This document shows positions 17,163 through 26,372 of a stretch of DNA of 64,000 bases, in pieces. A program made the position numbers and the translations under genes. The notes below the pieces were generated by a model that saw nothing but the letters and a program-made list of their open reading frames with translations, was not told the origin of the DNA and made no database searches. The DNA is from Treponema sp. UBA4873 (GTDB taxonomy: Bacteria; Spirochaetota; Spirochaetia; Treponematales; Treponemataceae): the NCBI GenBank assembly GCA_002399405.1, contig DHDP01000002.1, positions 1 to 64,000 of the forward strand, given 5' to 3'. Within the stretch, counting starts at the first letter, position 1. Every line of letters starts with the position of its first letter.

Positions 17163-17216
17163 CCTAAGATATTATATAAAGCAATTATATAAAATTACTT
17201 TATATAATATCTTAGG
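17163..17216. promoter_or_regulatory. Perfect 19-bp-arm dyad upstream of the sugar operon
   Basis: CCTAAGATATTATATAAAG (17163-17181), 16-nt AT-rich centre, and its exact reverse complement (17198-17216). It lies between the binding-protein gene and the ROK repressor gene, so the simplest reading is the operator/promoter region of the operon. In the operon mRNA the second arm abuts the ribosome site, and its last bases are part of AGGAGG, so an RNA hairpin role is also possible. Confidence 0.75.
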
Positions 17217-17289
17217 ACCACATTATGGATTTGTCAATTAAAAAATTAAAATAAAAAAGAGGTGAAAGAAATGTAAAAAACGGCGTATA

Positions 17290-18405
17290 TTATACGCTGC
17301 CGATAAATTCCGTTATAAAATGAAGAGTTGCACCGACAGCGGAGCTTTCTACAGGCTTATTGTCAAAAAACAGATGCATGTCCGTACCGGCTGCGCTTTC
17401 CGCATCAGCGAAAAAATCCGCTGCGAACGGAGCCAGCAGAGATATATTTTCGCCGCCCAGAGCAATATTGCAGTTATATGTCCGGTAGAAGTTCGAAATT
17501 GCCAGACTGAACCACTTTTTATATTCAATAAAGGCGTTTTTGTATTTTTCTCCGCCTTTCGCCACTTCCGCCAGAAAATCCTCAAGCTCAGTGCCGAAAT
17601 CGCTGCTGATATTAGCCAGCGATAAATACTGCTCTACGCAGCCTTTCCGGCCGCAGTAGCACGGTTTACCGTCGGGAACAAGGCAGACGTGTGCAAGGTC
17701 TATACCTCTGTTGTTGTTTCCCGTATACGGTTCGCCGTCTATGAAAAGAGCCGATTTTATATGCATTCCGACAGACAAAAAAAGAAGATTGCCGGAATCG
17801 GAATACTGCTCCTGTATATACCTGCCGCTTGCAATTGCGTCGTTCTCGAGCCATACCGGAAAAAGCGCTTTCTTAAATGATTTTTCTATATGTTCGTTTT
17901 CAATTCCCAGCTCGCGGGAGGATATAATCGTCATATTTTCCTGATCGATTATGCCCGGAACGGCGATTCCGATCCCGAGAACGTTCGTAAATTCAATTTC
18001 AGAAAGCTGAATGAACCGGTACACAAACATAAGTACCTGGGTAAAATATTCGCTGGTGTTGGAAAATACTATATTTCTGATTTGTTTCGCAACGATATTC
18101 GACTTAAGATCTACGGCGGCAATGCGTATCTGCGAAGCCTGTATCGACACGCCGATAGTAAACTTTGCCTTTTGGTTCACCGTAATGAGCTGCGGTTTTC
18201 TTCCGACTCCGACGACCGATTCGTCTGCGCCTACCTGCACAAGCAGCCCCTCGCTGACGAGCGAATTCATGTTGTTAAGTACGGTAGGCAGACTCAGCTG
18301 AAGATTCGTTACCAAATCCAGTTTCGTGACAGGAGTCTTTGAATCGAATACATACTGAAAAATCGTATTCCTGCTGTTTGCTTTATACGAAATGGGTTTT
18401 ATAAT
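17290..18405 (-). CDS. ROK-family transcriptional repressor, apparent ATT start
   Basis: 371 residues if started at the ATT at 18405. Helix-turn-helix at the N-terminus (TPVTKLDLVTNLQLSLPTVL), then a ROK sugar-kinase-like domain with the zinc motif HVCLVPDGKPCYCGRKGC and VGMHIKSALFIDG. The first conventional start is a TTG at 18315, which would remove the first helices of the DNA-binding domain. Upstream of it the frame stays open and homologous for 30 codons with no ATG, GTG or TTG; GGAG sits 5 nt before the ATT, and a TAA closes the frame just above. Likely regulates the sugar operon next to it in response to a sugar ligand. Confidence 0.88.
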   Translation of the reverse strand: MIKPISYKANSRNTIFQYVFDSKTPVTKLDLVTNLQLSLPTVLNNMNSLVSEGLLVQVGADESVVGVGRKPQLITVNQKAKFTIGVSIQASQIRIAAVDLKSNIVAKQIRNIVFSNTSEYFTQVLMFVYRFIQLSEIEFTNVLGIGIAVPGIIDQENMTIISSRELGIENEHIEKSFKKALFPVWLENDAIASGRYIQEQYSDSGNLLFLSVGMHIKSALFIDGEPYTGNNNRGIDLAHVCLVPDGKPCYCGRKGCVEQYLSLANISSDFGTELEDFLAEVAKGGEKYKNAFIEYKKWFSLAISNFYRTYNCNIALGGENISLLAPFAADFFADAESAAGTDMHLFFDNKPVESSAVGATLHFITEFIGSV

Positions 18406-18563
18406 ACAATCTCCTGATTTTTACTTCTTCCGCCGGGCTGCAACACGTTAAAAATAATATTTGTTTCGGGAACTGTCAAGGAACGGGACGTTCCGAAAGT
18501 TTCACTTACAGGGTCGTCATATCATCTTTTTCTGTTTACCAAAACCGCCGATAGTTTTACACT

Positions 18564-19481
18564 ATGCACACTATGAACATACACATCATTGAAATGCCGC
18601 TCGACTTCGGTGCGAGCAGGCACGGTTCCGACATGGGACCTTCCGCAATACGTCTTGCCGGTATACGCGCAAAACTCGAATCGCTCGGACACACGCTCGT
18701 TAAATATAATTCGCCGATTCAGATAAATCCGCAGGAATACGAGGAATCCGGAAATCCCAAGGCAAAGTATCTTAAACCGATCGTCAACGCCTGTACGGAA
18801 CTCGCAAAGGAAGTGGACTCTTCTCTTTCGGACGGAGCTTTTCCGCTCGTGCTCGGAGGCGACCATTCGATCGCGCTCGGTACCATCGCGGGAGTTTCTT
18901 CCGTCGCGCAGAAGCAGCATAAGAAGCTCGGCGTTCTGTACGTCGACGCTCACGGCGATTTCAACACGCCCGAGACGACGCCGTCGGGCAACATCCACGG
19001 TGAATGTCTTTCCGCTTCCTGCGGACTCGGCCTGCCGGAGCTTACGAACCTGTATTTCGACGGACAGAAAGTCGATCCGCACAACGTCTGCTTCGTCGGC
19101 ACCCGCGACCTTGATCCCGGCGAAAAAGTGCTCATGCACGAAGCAGGAGTCACCGTGTTCACCATGAGCGACATCGAACGCCAGGGATTCCCCGCGATCG
19201 TGAAGCAGGTGATTCTGTTCTTCAAGACGCACTGCGACGTCGTTCACGTTTCGTTCGACATGGACGTACTCGACCCGATGTTCGCACCCGGAACCGGTAT
19301 TCCGCTTCCGGCCGGTATGACGAACCGGGAGGCGCTGCTTCTTATGGAAGAAATGAGCAACACAGGCATGGTGAAATCGGCCGAAATCGTGGAAGTGAAC
19401 CCGATTCTCGACGTGCGGAACCAGACTGCCGTTCTCGCCGTGGAACTCGCCGCCCGGCTGCTCGGCGAAAAGCTGTATTAA
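18564..19481 (+). CDS. rocF: Arginase
   Basis: 305 residues with all ureohydrolase motifs: LGGDHSIALG, DAHGDFNTPETTPSGNIHG and SFDMDVLDP, which carry the Mn-binding His and Asp residues; the PETTPSGN version is that of true arginases rather than agmatinases. Converts arginine to ornithine and urea. A second in-frame ATG lies 9 nt downstream (18573). No Shine-Dalgarno is evident; a TACACT-like box directly upstream hints at a leaderless message. Not in an operon. Confidence 0.93.
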   Translation: MHTMNIHIIEMPLDFGASRHGSDMGPSAIRLAGIRAKLESLGHTLVKYNSPIQINPQEYEESGNPKAKYLKPIVNACTELAKEVDSSLSDGAFPLVLGGDHSIALGTIAGVSSVAQKQHKKLGVLYVDAHGDFNTPETTPSGNIHGECLSASCGLGLPELTNLYFDGQKVDPHNVCFVGTRDLDPGEKVLMHEAGVTVFTMSDIERQGFPAIVKQVILFFKTHCDVVHVSFDMDVLDPMFAPGTGIPLPAGMTNREALLLMEEMSNTGMVKSAEIVEVNPILDVRNQTAVLAVELAARLLGEKLY

Positions 19482-19639
19482 GCCGGGGTCGGCACTTGAG
19501 TCTCCTGCAGATGCCCGAAAGACAAGGGAAGACCGGCTGTACTAAAAAAAACAGTTGCCGTACTCCCCTTCTTCGTATTACATTTAATATTAAACCGTTA
19601 TAAGGTAATAAATTATCATCTTCAGGAGATACAGGGAAT

Positions 19640-21613
19640 ATGGCAACATATCAGTTCCAGACAGAAGTCAATCAGCTTCTGAAACTCATCATTCACTCAA
19701 TGTATTCGAACAAGGACATTTTTCTGCGGGAAATCGTGTCGAACGCTTCGGACGCGCTTGACAAGCTCAAGTATCTGACTGTTTCGGACGACGCGTATAA
19801 AAGCGTAACGTTCGCTCCGAGAATAGACATTACGTTCGACGACAAGGAAAACGTCATTACCGTTCAGGATACGGGCATCGGCATGACCGATCAGGACCTT
19901 ACCGAAAATCTCGGAACTATTGCACGCTCCGGCACGAAGGCTTTCATCGACAAGCTCAACGCGCAGGCCCAGAAAGATTCGTCCCTCATCGGTCAGTTCG
20001 GCGTCGGTTTTTACTCGGCGTTTATGGCGGCGAAAAAAATAGACGTATACACGCGTAAAGCTGCGGACGAAACGAAAAAAATCTGGCACTGGTCGAGCGA
20101 CGGTACGAACTCGTACGAAATCGAGGAAGCAGCGGCGGACGGCGAAGCGGCTAAAAAATACGGATTCGACAAGCCTGAGGCGACCGGTTCCGCCGTCGAA
20201 ATGCATCTCAACGACGACAGCAAAGAATACGCAAGCCGCTGGAAGATTGAGGAGCTTATTAAAAAATACAGCGATCACATCGCGTTCCCGATTTATCTGC
20301 ACTACAGCGAGAACAAATACGACGACAAGGGAAACGTCACCAGCACAGAAAACAAGGTCGATCAGGTGAACAGCGCGAGCGCGCTCTGGAAACGGCCGAA
20401 AAGCGAACTGAAACCCGCCGATTACAACGAATTCTACAAAACTATCAGCCACGACTCCGACGAGCCGCTTATGTATGTGCACACGCACGCCGAAGGAACG
20501 CAGGAATACACCACGCTGTTTTACGTTCCGCAGCAGGCTCCGTTCGACATGTATCAGGCTGACTACAAGAGCGGCGTAAAGCTCTACGTCAAGCGCGTTT
20601 TCATCACCGACGACGACCGGGAGCTGCTTCCGGCATACCTCCGCTTCGTGCGCGGCATCATCGATTCGGAAGACCTGCCGCTCAACGTAAGCCGCGAAAT
20701 TCTGCAGCAGAACCGCATCCTCGAGACGATCAAGACGCAGTCGGTGAAAAAACTTCTGGGCGAATTCAAGAAGCTCGGCGAAGATGCCGACAAAGCGCGT
20801 AAATCGGAAACTCCGACGGACGACGAAAAGAAAGTAATTGAAAAGTGGAACAAGTTCGTCACGCAGTTCAACCGTCCGATGATGGAAGGTCTCTACGGCG
20901 ACTACGCCAACCGCGAGGAACTTTCGGAAATCGTGCGGTTCAGGAGCACCGACAAAAGCGGGGCGGGTACCGACAACTGGACAAGCCTTGCGGACTATGT
21001 GCAGCGCATGAAGCCGGATCAGAAATCAATCTACTATATTACGGGGACCGACGAGCAGAACCTCCGCAACAGTCCGCTTCTCGAAGCGTATACGAAGAAA
21101 GGATTCGAGGTTCTTATCGCGGCGAACGACATTGCGGACATCGTTATTCCGGGTCTGGGCAAGTACAAGGACTTCGAGCTCAAGGCCGTGAACCGCGCGG
21201 GAAGCGACGAAGAACTCGGCGTAAACAAGGAAGAGGCCGAAAAGAAAGAGAAGGAATTCAAACCTGTCGTGGATAAAATCAAGGAAGCGCTCGGCGATAA
21301 AGTAAAGGAAGTCAAGCTGAGCAAACGTCTTTCGGACAGCCCGTCGTGCATCGTCGTTGACGAAAACGATCCGTCGTTCCAGATGGAACGCATGATGAAG
21401 GCGATGGGACAGGCGGGAATGGCCGACGTAAAGCCGATTCTTGAAGTGAACGGCGACCACCCGATTGTTCTGAAAATCAAAGACAGCGAAGACAAGGCGT
21501 TCATCGCCGACGTCGCCACTGTTCTGCTCGATCAGGCGCTGCTCGTAAGCGGAGAGGAACTCAAGGATCCCGCCGACTTCGTCCGCAGAATGAATTCGCT
21601 GCTGAGCAAATAA
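19640..21613 (+). CDS. htpG: HtpG, Hsp90-family chaperone
   Basis: 657 residues, close to full-length bacterial Hsp90. N-terminal GHKL ATPase: MYSNKDIFLREIVSNASDAL, QDTGIGMTDQDL, GTIARSGTKAF, QFGVGFYSAFM; middle domain VKRVFITDDDRELLPAYLRF, RGIIDSEDLPLNVSREILQQ; C-terminal dimerisation domain with KLSKRLSDSPSCIV. Unlike animal Hsp90 it lacks the charged linker and MEEVD tail. AGGAG upstream. Monocistronic, ended by a strong terminator. The 158-nt gap before it shows no further feature. Confidence 0.98.
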   Translation: MATYQFQTEVNQLLKLIIHSMYSNKDIFLREIVSNASDALDKLKYLTVSDDAYKSVTFAPRIDITFDDKENVITVQDTGIGMTDQDLTENLGTIARSGTKAFIDKLNAQAQKDSSLIGQFGVGFYSAFMAAKKIDVYTRKAADETKKIWHWSSDGTNSYEIEEAAADGEAAKKYGFDKPEATGSAVEMHLNDDSKEYASRWKIEELIKKYSDHIAFPIYLHYSENKYDDKGNVTSTENKVDQVNSASALWKRPKSELKPADYNEFYKTISHDSDEPLMYVHTHAEGTQEYTTLFYVPQQAPFDMYQADYKSGVKLYVKRVFITDDDRELLPAYLRFVRGIIDSEDLPLNVSREILQQNRILETIKTQSVKKLLGEFKKLGEDADKARKSETPTDDEKKVIEKWNKFVTQFNRPMMEGLYGDYANREELSEIVRFRSTDKSGAGTDNWTSLADYVQRMKPDQKSIYYITGTDEQNLRNSPLLEAYTKKGFEVLIAANDIADIVIPGLGKYKDFELKAVNRAGSDEELGVNKEEAEKKEKEFKPVVDKIKEALGDKVKEVKLSKRLSDSPSCIVVDENDPSFQMERMMKAMGQAGMADVKPILEVNGDHPIVLKIKDSEDKAFIADVATVLLDQALLVSGEELKDPADFVRRMNSLLSK

Positions 21614-21637
21614 TAATTACGACATTCCGTATAAAAT

Positions 21638-21668
21638 ACCCTGCTGATTTCGGCAGGGTGTTTTTTTT
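21638..21668 (+). terminator. Intrinsic terminator of htpG
   Basis: ACCCTGC-8 nt-GCAGGGT followed by TG and eight T. Confidence 0.9.
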
Positions 21669-21682
21669 ATGCCGTTTTCGGG

Positions 21683-21688
21683 TATAAT
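21683..21688 (+). promoter_or_regulatory. TATAAT box seven bases before the AraC-type regulator
   Basis: GGTATAAT ends 7 nt before the ATG at 21696; the -35 position falls in the terminator T-run. Transcription would start at about the start codon, implying a leaderless mRNA. Confidence 0.5.
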
Positions 21689-21695
21689 TTTTGCT

Positions 21696-23987
21696 ATGAA
21701 GAAGCATCACCGGTCCATACGGTCGACTTATTACACATCCTTCACGCTCCTGATTATCTGTCCCGTATTAACAATTTTTATCGTCGTTTTTCCGATTATC
21801 CATTTCATAATCAAACGTCAGACGTTCGACAATATAAAACTGATTCAGAAAAGCATAGCGGACACTCTGAGCAGCGAAGTTGCGGAATCATCAATGAGAC
21901 TGTCCCATCTCGTCTATGCAAACAATAATGAAATACTGAATATTGCAGCGGGTACCGGAAGCGCCGACGTCCGCGAGCGGTATTCTTACGAAAGTCAGCT
22001 GATGAACGCGTCCCAGCTTGCCCTTGAACCCGTCGCGGACATTATTTCGATCGATTTTTATCTCAGAAACGGAATGCGTTCTTATTTTAAAACTGATATT
22101 TCTCTGCCGGCACAGCAGGTTGAATCAATCATTACGGACAGCAATCCGGTAATACGAAACAACGAAGTATACTCCGGCGTATGCAGTACGAACGATTTTA
22201 CCGTCTATTCGGGACAACGCACGAAAGAACTTATACTGATTTCGGGCTTTTTCCCCGACGTCAAAACGGACCGCAGCGAACAGCTTTCGCTTGTAAGTTT
22301 ATTTGAGCTCTCCGACTGCTCACGCATTATTTCCTATTACAACAGAAGCTATGTGAACGACAAAAATCCCGTCGGACTGACTTCGATTATCCTGAAAAAC
22401 AAAAATGCTGTCCGCGTCGTTTATTCCGACCGTCCGGACGAGAAGATTATCACAAACGCGGCAGCAGGCATACTGCCGCGGAATTATACATGTGTAACCA
22501 CGCCCGTCGACAGTCTTATTCCCGGGCTGTCCGTCATGACTGTCATCAGGACGTCGCAATTGACGAAAAATTTCACCGTGATAGCGGTCTGCATTATTGC
22601 CGTTATTCTGCTCGTTTTTTTCCTTTTTATTCTTTATTCGCGGATTTTTCTCAAAAATATTATTAATCCGGTTACGAACATGATGGGCGGTCTGCAGCAG
22701 ATTGAAAACGGAACGCTGTCGGTTCATCTTGAACCTCAGGGCAGTTCGGAAATACGGACTATGATTCATACGTTTAACGCCATGTCCCGCCGTATATCAT
22801 CGCTTATTGCCGATTACGAAGCCCGTGTCCAGAATGTTGAAAACAGGCCTGCGGCAGTATTAAAAAATATGCTGAACAAAAAAATAACTCCCGGAGCAGT
22901 AAAAAAACATTCTGATGATTTTTTTCATGAACAGTACATACTGATGGGCATCGCGATAGAAACAAAAAGCGATATGATTATACAGAAGTTCGATTACGAC
23001 GCATTCTTCGCTTCGCATTGCATCACCGCATCGGCCGGTTCCGGTTTTTACATTGCATACTGCCGCATCGAAAGCACCGTCGCCAGACAAAACATCGACC
23101 GGGCCGTAACGAAGATTACGGAAACGGTCAAAAAAGAACTTTCGTGCAACGTTTTCATATATGCATCCGAAAAGGGAAATTCGGAGAACGATTTCTACCG
23201 GCTCCTGAATACTATAAACAGCGTAAAGGATTATCACATGCTGCTTTTATCGGGGGGAATCAGTAATCCTGCCGATGAGGAGATTCTGTCTGTCTGCAGA
23301 GGAGTGCAGAATTTCAGACAGGCCGCCCGCGCTTTCTATCTCGACGACGAACTGGTCGCGGGACGGGAACTCGAAAAAATCATCCGATCGCTTCATGAGG
23401 CGGACATCGGGGACGCAAAAACCGCAGTTCTGTCGTTTACGCTCGCCTGTGCGGAGTGTTTTGCCGGAGACAATATTCCGTTTGAGGAAATAAACGGATA
23501 CCGCATCGACTACCGCGAAAAAATCACCTCGCTGGACGATATCAAATCCCTCGTAATCTGGCTTTCCTCGTTCTGTTCTTCGCTTCTGTCATACAGCGCG
23601 CGGCGGCTGAATATTTCGAATACGGACGTTTCCACGAAAATCAAGCGGTTTATCGCCGGAAATTACATGCGGTCCGAGCTTTCCCTGGGCGATATTGCGG
23701 CTTATGTCGATCTCAACGAGAAATATCTTTCCACCAGGTTTACGAAAGAAAACGGCATGACTGTCCACGACTATCTTACCGGAATCCGCATACAGAAAGC
23801 CGAAGAATTGTTGAGAACGACGACGTTCAGAATATACGAAATAGCTTCTATGTGCGGATATACAAGCGCAGAACATTTTAACCGTATGTTCAAAAAGAAT
23901 ACGGGAATGAGTCCGGTACAATGGCGCGCAGCGGCAGATTCTGACGAAAAAACAGCAGAAACGGGAGATTCTCACCGGAAAAAGTAA
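21696..23987 (+). CDS. Membrane-anchored AraC-family regulator (two-TM, Cache/HAMP-like)
   Basis: 763 residues from the ATG at 21696 (an in-frame ATG at 21669 lies in the terminator). A first membrane segment at about 15-37, an extracytoplasmic region of about 240 residues, a second segment (VIAVCIIAVILLVFFLFILY), a HAMP-like stretch (INPVTNMMGGLQQIENGTLS), then a C-terminal AraC DNA-binding domain (SLGDIAAYVDLNEKYLSTRF; IASMCGYTSAEHFNRMFKKN). Such YesN-like one-protein sensors switch on adjacent carbohydrate operons. It sits directly upstream of, and co-oriented with, the sugar importer and beta-galactosidase genes. Confidence 0.92.
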   Translation: MKKHHRSIRSTYYTSFTLLIICPVLTIFIVVFPIIHFIIKRQTFDNIKLIQKSIADTLSSEVAESSMRLSHLVYANNNEILNIAAGTGSADVRERYSYESQLMNASQLALEPVADIISIDFYLRNGMRSYFKTDISLPAQQVESIITDSNPVIRNNEVYSGVCSTNDFTVYSGQRTKELILISGFFPDVKTDRSEQLSLVSLFELSDCSRIISYYNRSYVNDKNPVGLTSIILKNKNAVRVVYSDRPDEKIITNAAAGILPRNYTCVTTPVDSLIPGLSVMTVIRTSQLTKNFTVIAVCIIAVILLVFFLFILYSRIFLKNIINPVTNMMGGLQQIENGTLSVHLEPQGSSEIRTMIHTFNAMSRRISSLIADYEARVQNVENRPAAVLKNMLNKKITPGAVKKHSDDFFHEQYILMGIAIETKSDMIIQKFDYDAFFASHCITASAGSGFYIAYCRIESTVARQNIDRAVTKITETVKKELSCNVFIYASEKGNSENDFYRLLNTINSVKDYHMLLLSGGISNPADEEILSVCRGVQNFRQAARAFYLDDELVAGRELEKIIRSLHEADIGDAKTAVLSFTLACAECFAGDNIPFEEINGYRIDYREKITSLDDIKSLVIWLSSFCSSLLSYSARRLNISNTDVSTKIKRFIAGNYMRSELSLGDIAAYVDLNEKYLSTRFTKENGMTVHDYLTGIRIQKAEELLRTTTFRIYEIASMCGYTSAEHFNRMFKKNTGMSPVQWRAAADSDEKTAETGDSHRKK

Positions 23988-24090
23988 CGAAACATCAGAA
24001 TTTCTGGGAAAATGCCGCTTGTGGATTCGGATATGTGGACCTACAGTTAAAACATCATTCAATTTGAGATGTTTCACTAAGGAGGAACTC

Positions 24091-25398
24091 ATGAAGAAAA
24101 CAGTCGCCGTTGCGGCCGGATGTGCTGCGGCAATTCTGCTTTTGTCGGGCATTACAGGATGCAGCAAAAAATCCGCTTCGGACAATCAGTACAAGGGAAC
24201 AATCACGTTCAGTATCTGGGACAACAACCTCAACGAATTCATCGAGAAGTATAAACTCGTTGAGAAATTCCACGAAAAATATCCGGAAGCCGATCTTGAA
24301 ATTGAAAAAATGAAGGACGACAGCGAATACTGGAACAGTATGAAAATCAGAGCGAGCGCCAGACAGCTGCCGGACGTCATGTTCAACAAGCCGTTCACGC
24401 TTACGCGCTTCAAGGATTATCTGCTCGACCTGTCGGAAACTGAAGCGGATAAAAACAATCTGCTCGCCGATTCTTACAAAATCGACGGAAAGGTTCTCGG
24501 TATTCCGCTCACAACAACCTATGAATATGTCTACTACTGGAAAGATATGTTTGCAGCGGCTGGAGTAAAAGTGCCCGCAACATGGGGCGAATTCGAGGAC
24601 GTAACGAAAAAGCTCCAGGCATTCTACGGCAAAGCCGACCCTGATTTTATGGCGCTTGCGTGCGGACTTAAGGACGAATGGCCGGATTATCCGTATATGG
24701 AATTCGGCCCGGCGCTTGAAGGCGGCAACGGGCACAACTGGAATACGATGGCATCGCAGGACGCTCCGTTCGCGGAAGGGACCGACATCTACAAATGCTA
24801 TCATAAAGTATATGATTTGTTCACTTCCGGCGTGCTCGGGAAAGACCCGCTCGGCTTGGGATACGACCAGGCGTCGGGTTTGTTTGCCGCGAAAAAAGCT
24901 GCAATTATGGCCACCGGAGACTGGGGTCTGCAGAGCATATCGCAGAACGCATCGTCGACCGATCAGCTCGGCACATTCTATCTTCCCGTCCGCAACACAG
25001 TTTCCGATCCGTACAACGTAATAACACAGGGAGATTCCTTCATGGGCGTCACCACGCACTCGAAACATCCGGAGCTCGCGAAAGCGTTCGTCGAATGGTT
25101 CTTCTCGGAAGACGTTTACCCTGATTTCATCGCATACAACTCAAGCTCTTCGTCGATGAAAAATTTCCCGAAAGAAAAGGATCCGATTCTCGCTGAAGCG
25201 GATACCAATACTCCGGACAAAGTGCTTGTCATGTACGACGGCGCGGGCGACAACTTCACCGCAATTCAGAACGAAACCGCATTCGACTACAAAAAACTCG
25301 GTGCGGAAATGCTGACTCCAGGATTTGATCTTGATGCAAAACTCAACGAACTGAACGGAAAATGGAAAGCCGCACGGGCAAAGCTGAATATTAAATAA
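24091..25398 (+). CDS. Sugar-binding lipoprotein of a CUT1 ABC importer
   Basis: 435 residues starting after AAGGAGGAACTC; the frame is open 24 codons upstream. Lipoprotein signal with lipobox LSGITGC, then an SBP_bac_1 fold (KGTITFSIWDNNLNEFIEKY; WKDMFAAAGVKVPATWGEFE; AAIMATGDWGLQS). Binds di- or oligosaccharides at the membrane for the two permeases downstream; beta-galactosides are suggested by the linked beta-galactosidase. A very stable hairpin follows, separating it from the permeases. Confidence 0.93.
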   Translation: MKKTVAVAAGCAAAILLLSGITGCSKKSASDNQYKGTITFSIWDNNLNEFIEKYKLVEKFHEKYPEADLEIEKMKDDSEYWNSMKIRASARQLPDVMFNKPFTLTRFKDYLLDLSETEADKNNLLADSYKIDGKVLGIPLTTTYEYVYYWKDMFAAAGVKVPATWGEFEDVTKKLQAFYGKADPDFMALACGLKDEWPDYPYMEFGPALEGGNGHNWNTMASQDAPFAEGTDIYKCYHKVYDLFTSGVLGKDPLGLGYDQASGLFAAKKAAIMATGDWGLQSISQNASSTDQLGTFYLPVRNTVSDPYNVITQGDSFMGVTTHSKHPELAKAFVEWFFSEDVYPDFIAYNSSSSSMKNFPKEKDPILAEADTNTPDKVLVMYDGAGDNFTAIQNETAFDYKKLGAEMLTPGFDLDAKLNELNGKWKAARAKLNIK

Positions 25399-25403
25399 TC
25401 AGA

Positions 25404-25444
25404 GGAAGCAGCGCAGCATAAAGCAAACCGGCTGCGCTGCTTCC
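25404..25444 (+). other. Strong hairpin between binding-protein and permease genes
   Basis: GGAAGCAGCGCAGC-13 nt-GCTGCGCTGCTTCC, a perfect 14-bp GC-rich stem with no T-run. As at malE-malF-type junctions it would protect the upstream message end or slow polymerase, raising binding-protein yield. Confidence 0.8.
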
Positions 25445-25478
25445 GCATTACGGTCAGTTTATCTTTCCAGGAGTAAAT

Positions 25479-26372
25479 ATGTTTTCATTGAAAAAGCAAA
25501 GGGCTTTGTTTATTGCGGCTGCGCTTTGTCTGCCGGTGCTGCTGCTCGTCGCGTTCGTCATGATCCCGGGATTCGATTTGTTCCGGTTAAGTGTGACCGA
25601 CTGGGACGGATTAAGCAGCAAAAGCAATTTTATAGGATTCGACAACTACATATCGATGTTTAAGAACGCAGACCTCTGGGAATCCTTAAAAAACAACATG
25701 GTGTACTTTACCGTTCATCTTTTGATGATTCCCGTCGAACTCGCATTCGCCGTTCTGCTCAATCAGAAATTCAGAGGTTCCCGCTTTTATAAGACGGTGG
25801 TTTTCATGCCGTATATCATCAACGGTGTGGCTATAAGCTATGCGTTCTCCTATTTTTTCAGCCCGATCAACGGGGCGTTCGACGCCTTATTAAAAGTCCT
25901 GGGTATGGGAAATCTTTCCAGGCCGTGGCTCAGCGACGCCGGCATCGTGAATTACGTTCTGTCGTTCGTCTCTCTCTGGCGTTTCAGCGGCTATCACGTT
26001 GTTCTATTTATGGCCGCCCTGCAGTCCGTTCCTGAGGAAATATACGAAGCGTCGTTAATCGACGGAGCAAATTCATTTCAGGTCTTCCGCTATATTCAGA
26101 TACCTTCGATCATGCTCATGGTCGATTTCGTTCTCTTCGACAACATCAGAGGCGCGCTGCAGGTATTCGACATTCCGTTCGTAATGACGAGCGGAGGTCC
26201 GGGATACGCTTCTTCGACGTTCACCCTCTACACAATAAAAACCGCGTTCACGTTCAGCAGATTCGGGCTGGCCGCGACAATGGCGGTCGCAATCATGTTC
26301 ATGATAGTTATTATTTATGTAATACAAAACGTGATAATCCACAGACTTATTTTACGGGAGAATAAACGATGA
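25479..26372 (+). CDS. CUT1 sugar ABC permease, MalF/LacF type
   Basis: 297 residues, six membrane segments, BPD_transp_1 fold with the EAA-like loop EEIYEASLIDGANSFQVFRY that docks the ATPase. Pairs with the next permease, whose ATG overlaps its stop by 4 nt. Confidence 0.94.
   Translation: MFSLKKQRALFIAAALCLPVLLLVAFVMIPGFDLFRLSVTDWDGLSSKSNFIGFDNYISMFKNADLWESLKNNMVYFTVHLLMIPVELAFAVLLNQKFRGSRFYKTVVFMPYIINGVAISYAFSYFFSPINGAFDALLKVLGMGNLSRPWLSDAGIVNYVLSFVSLWRFSGYHVVLFMAALQSVPEEIYEASLIDGANSFQVFRYIQIPSIMLMVDFVLFDNIRGALQVFDIPFVMTSGGPGYASSTFTLYTIKTAFTFSRFGLAATMAVAIMFMIVIIYVIQNVIIHRLILRENKR

Noticed and set aside
18522..19247. 241-residue minus-strand frame
   Set aside because: Lies antisense within the arginase gene; Arg/Val/Phe-rich composition is typical of a shadow of a high-bias coding sequence. 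The same applies to long antisense frames over htpG (19697-20488), the oleate hydratase (50748-51884) and fucO (36073-37035).
24055..25068. 337-residue minus-strand frame
   Set aside because: Antisense to the sugar-binding lipoprotein gene, which has a lipobox, ribosome site and operon context.
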